Source: Mesorhabditis belari (taxonomy: Eukaryota; Nematoda; Chromadorea; Rhabditida; Rhabditidae). From it: a stretch of 64,000 nt of DNA. This document shows, piece by piece, positions 61,483-64,000 of the stretch (its first letter is position 1; every line of letters starts with the position of its first letter). The DNA lies in NCBI GenBank assembly GCA_958450365.1, contig CAUEEP010000732.1:3448622-3512621 (forward strand), written 5' to 3'. The position numbers were made by a program, and so were the translations under genes. Under the pieces are notes generated by a model, which was not told the origin of the DNA, made no database searches, and saw nothing but the letters and a program-made list of their open reading frames with translations.

Positions 61483-64000
61483 TTAGAATCCTATTCTTTT
61501 TTCGTTTTTCCATTGCTTTCGACATAGTGAGCAACACTTGCAAACGGTGAAACGAATCGTTTTATAAAGAATGAAGAGAATGAGAAAGATTGAGATCGAT
61601 AAGAAAGCGATGACATCGAGAGAATGATAGACAAACCAGTTGAGCTTGGTTCCGTGTGGGACGAGGTTCTCGAATTTCTGGAAGAATTTCATTTGCAAAC
61701 TTTGAATGAAAGATTCACCCGTTCAATGCTTTTTACAGTAAACCAAGAGGCTTTTACCAAGAGGCGCTGAGATCGTGATCGTAAGACTATTCCTCTTGAG
61801 CAAGTAATTACTTGAATAAATTCGCGCAAATAATTTTTAACTTGAGTAACGCGTCAAGTAAATCTCAAGGACCGTATTTTCTCTAATAGTAGTGCACCCT
61901 GATCGTCGCCTAAATTCCTCGAAATCTCGAGAACCGCTTATCAGAACCTATCGATGTGGGGTCGGAAAATGTAGCTGATGATGAGATCTAGTGGGGGATT
62001 AGAGTGTTGAGCTCCTGCAAAACCTTGGAAACCGTAAAATAGCCACCAACTCGGTTCGCTGTGGTGCACTACTATTAGAGAAAATACGGTAATCGTATTG
62101 TGCCTTTTTCGATTGTTCAAATAAACAGTTATTACTTTTCTTTGCTTTTGAAAGCTAATAAGTTTACTAACTGTTAGCTAAAACCCTCTAAACCAATCTA
62201 GCAAAGAACCAAAAGTTTTTATAAAAAAAGGCAAAAAATTTAACTCGAACGGGGGTCGAACTTGCTGCCTAACTGCTGTTCGCTTTAGAGACAAGCGCGC
62301 AAGCCACTCGGCTACCCGGCCAGCAGTGAATGATGATAGTTTTTTCCCTTTAGATTACTCGGAAGGACCCAAATCTAGTCGTAATTCAGTTAGTAGAAGT
62401 AGTGAATGTTTGCTGAAATAAAATCTTCAAACCTGAAATTCGGCCAAGAAATCGGTCCATTTCAAGAGCAATTCGTCGGGTTTGATCGGCTTCTTTCGAA
62501 CCATGTCCGAGATTCGTTTCGCTACGTTAGCGTATCTAGAATTTGCATATGAATATTACGAATGAAGAAAAATTTAGCTTTAAACTGCATACTTTTTATT
62601 GCCAAGCATCTCGTTGAGTGCTGTTTGCAGGGTTTCCGCAGAGAGGCCAGTTTTGACAACATTTATCCCAAAACCTGAATGTTTTTAAGATTAAAAGATA
62701 TCTGAATATTGTATCTAGATATATCTAGACATAGTTTTAAATGTAAATAAATGTAATAGTGGCCTTTTTTATGTCCAGCTCACCCAATTGTTCGGCTCCC
62801 TTTCGCGTTTTTCGGTTGATCGCCAAACAAAGGGATCGTCATGATCGGTTGACCGCTGTTCAAAGCCTCCTAAAGCTTGAAAATAATAAAAAAGAAAGTG
62901 AAAAAACTTATATCTATATCTATATAGGTACTTAATTTATATAAATATACAGTTATTGAATCATTTTCTCATTTAAACCTGGACACTATTGTATCCACCG
63001 TGCGAGATGAAGCCGACCGTTTTCGGGTGCTCTGAAATGGTAAGACTGGCTTTAAAAACGCTTATTTATTACATTTTATAATGTAAATTTTATAAAGTGC
63101 TATAAATTCAATACTGTAACTCACTTAGTAAATCATTCTGCGGCAACCATTTGTAGAGGTGAACGTTTTTCGGGCGGAAACTTTCCATATCATTTCCCTC
63201 GTATCGAAGAATGAACTCATAGTCGGGGAAACTGCCGAAAGCTGTCATGAATGCTTCCTAAAGGGTTTTGAGGTAATTTTTGACGGAACACAATAGTATC
63301 TCACATTATTCTTAAACCGAATTAGCTAGGATTGGATAGGATCTAAAACTAACGTATTTTCTCTAATAGTAGTGCACCCCGGCGAGCCGAGTTGGTGACT
63401 ATTTTACGGTTTCCAAGCTTTTGCAGAAGCTCAACACTCAAATCCCCCATTAGATCACATGGTCAGCTACATTTTCCGACCCCACATCGATAGGTTCTGA
63501 TAAGCGCTTTTCGAGATTTCGAGGAATTTAGGCAACGCTAAGGGTGCACTACTATAAGAGAAAATACGATATGTATGATCTGACTTGAGCCTCGGCCTGC
63601 ACGGCACACATAGGCTATAGTGATCTTGCTCAAGGCTACTTTGTTTCTGCTTATGGCTCAGGCTCAGGTATATATACCCTTTCTTGTTTTGGTATGATTA
63701 AAGATAGAATTTTTCTTCTTTACCTTCCAATTCTGTGGCATCAACTCCATTCGAGTGACCGAGCCGAACGTGAACACGACAACGCCTTTCTTCGATTTGT
63801 CGACAATCGTTTGAAACTCCTGAATATTCAATGATTGCACAACTTGTTACACAACAGAACTTGTTACAATAATATTAGAGTTTTTACCTTCTCCAATGGT
63901 TTCGCATCTTTAAATTGCATTCCCACACCGCCGATGTTGACCACTTTGTGCAGGGTGGGACGAGCCATCTCATAGAGCTCATTTGTGTTCACCATCACTA
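61483..64000 (-). CDS. UDP-glucuronosyltransferase, C-terminal part (gene continues beyond the window)
   Basis: Exons read leftwards from the right edge: MARPTLHKVVNIGGVGMQF (about 63892-64000), VVVFTFGSVTRMELMPQNWK (about 63727-63826), AFGSFPDYEFILRYEGN and HLYKWLPQNDLL (about 63130-63260), HPKTVGFISHGGYNSVQEAL (about 62990-63030 and 62795-62870) with IPLFGDQPKNAKGAEQLG, then LQTALNEMLGNKKYANVAK and KPDELLLKWTDFLAEFQ. The last exon (61483-61677) has NWFVYHSLDVIAFLSISIFL, a single C-terminal membrane anchor, and a Lys/Cys-rich tail with TGA at 61483. The HGG...P.FGDQ signature binds the UDP-sugar. UGTs sit in the ER membrane with a lumenal active site and conjugate lipophilic compounds. Introns hold two palindromic elements and a tRNA-like sequence. 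Confidence 0.92.
61872..62089. mobile_element. Palindromic element with CCGTATTTTCTCTAATAGTAG termini, copy 1
   Basis: CCGTATTTTCTCTAATAGTA at left is mirrored at right (TACTATTAGAGAAAATACGG). The left flank is GA and the right flank TA, so one TA may have mutated. It lies in a UGT intron. The interior includes CCTCGAAATCTCGAGAACCG and CATCGATGTGGGGTCGG-type words shared with copy 2. Confidence 0.87.
62244..62324 (-). ncRNA. tRNA-like sequence with long variable arm in UGT intron
   Basis: On the - strand TAGCCGAGTGG is a class II (Leu/Ser-type) A box and AGTTCGACCCC a B box. CGCTT-GTCTCTA-AAGCG forms a 5-bp anticodon stem with U33. About 18 nt separate it from the T arm, as in tRNAs with a variable arm. 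The T stem and acceptor stem do not pair well, and position 37 is T. A decayed class II tRNA is the likeliest reading. Confidence 0.45.
63352..63569. mobile_element. Palindromic element with CCGTATTTTCTCTAATAGTAG termini, copy 2 (opposite orientation)
   Basis: It has the same termini and interior as 61872-62089 but in inverted orientation, in another intron of the same gene. The outermost C is mutated at both ends. Confidence 0.87.

Overview
The window looks like nuclear DNA of a rhabditid nematode. It is AT-rich, with many short introns ending in TTTTAG or TTTCAG. Several start codons sit a few bases behind such an acceptor, as expected for trans-splicing, and co-oriented genes are packed about 80-300 bp apart, as in nematode operons. 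The gene content agrees: a divergent innexin, a GPI-type ephrin, a serpentine receptor, a UDP-glucuronosyltransferase, and Merlin and mariner transposons. No tool was run, so all exon structures come from reading splice signals and reading frames.

Layout. 1-111: last codons of a filamin. 1087-3633 (+): a cereblon homologue with an intact CULT (thalidomide-binding) domain. 3830-7206 (-): a compact cluster read leftwards: an unknown 57-aa protein, the small subunit of serine palmitoyltransferase, ATG12 (LGG-3) and PRCC. 7473-11222 (+): an unknown basic protein, then RPAP1. 11223-14014: no gene seen. 14015-15491 (-): Tra2-type SR splicing factor. 15699-16557 (-): unknown membrane protein. 17137-19077 (-): innexin. 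19480-22803: transposon-rich, with a dead Merlin and three palindromic elements. 22857-24919 (+): ephrin, convergent with a C2H2 zinc-finger gene (24968-28195, -). 28434-33605 (-): L-threonine aldolase whose introns hold a mariner, a palindromic element and a tRNA-like relic. 33606-37104: repeats, including a foldback element built around an 18-bp minisatellite. 37105-41181 (-): coiled-coil protein. 42155-48160 (+): probable operon of Nup50 (NPP-16), an acidic repeat protein, MOCS3/UBA4 (MOC-3) and a small membrane protein. 48597-51040 (-): seven-helix receptor. 51050-61480: gene-poor, with a tyrosine phosphatase pseudogene, two mariners and a displaced copy of part of the threonine aldolase gene. 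61483-64000 (-): UDP-glucuronosyltransferase running off the right edge.

The most interesting material is (i) the cereblon gene, (ii) the leftward cluster joining sphingolipid synthesis, autophagy and a PRCC-type nuclear protein, and (iii) the palindromic repeats. One family of five copies has 8-9 bp target duplications. Three other families share CCGTA termini and TA targets and look like one lineage. One pair of duplicated loci carries different insertions on each side, which preserves the empty sites. Several apparent single-base frame breaks lie at or near short or homopolymer tracts and may be assembly errors.
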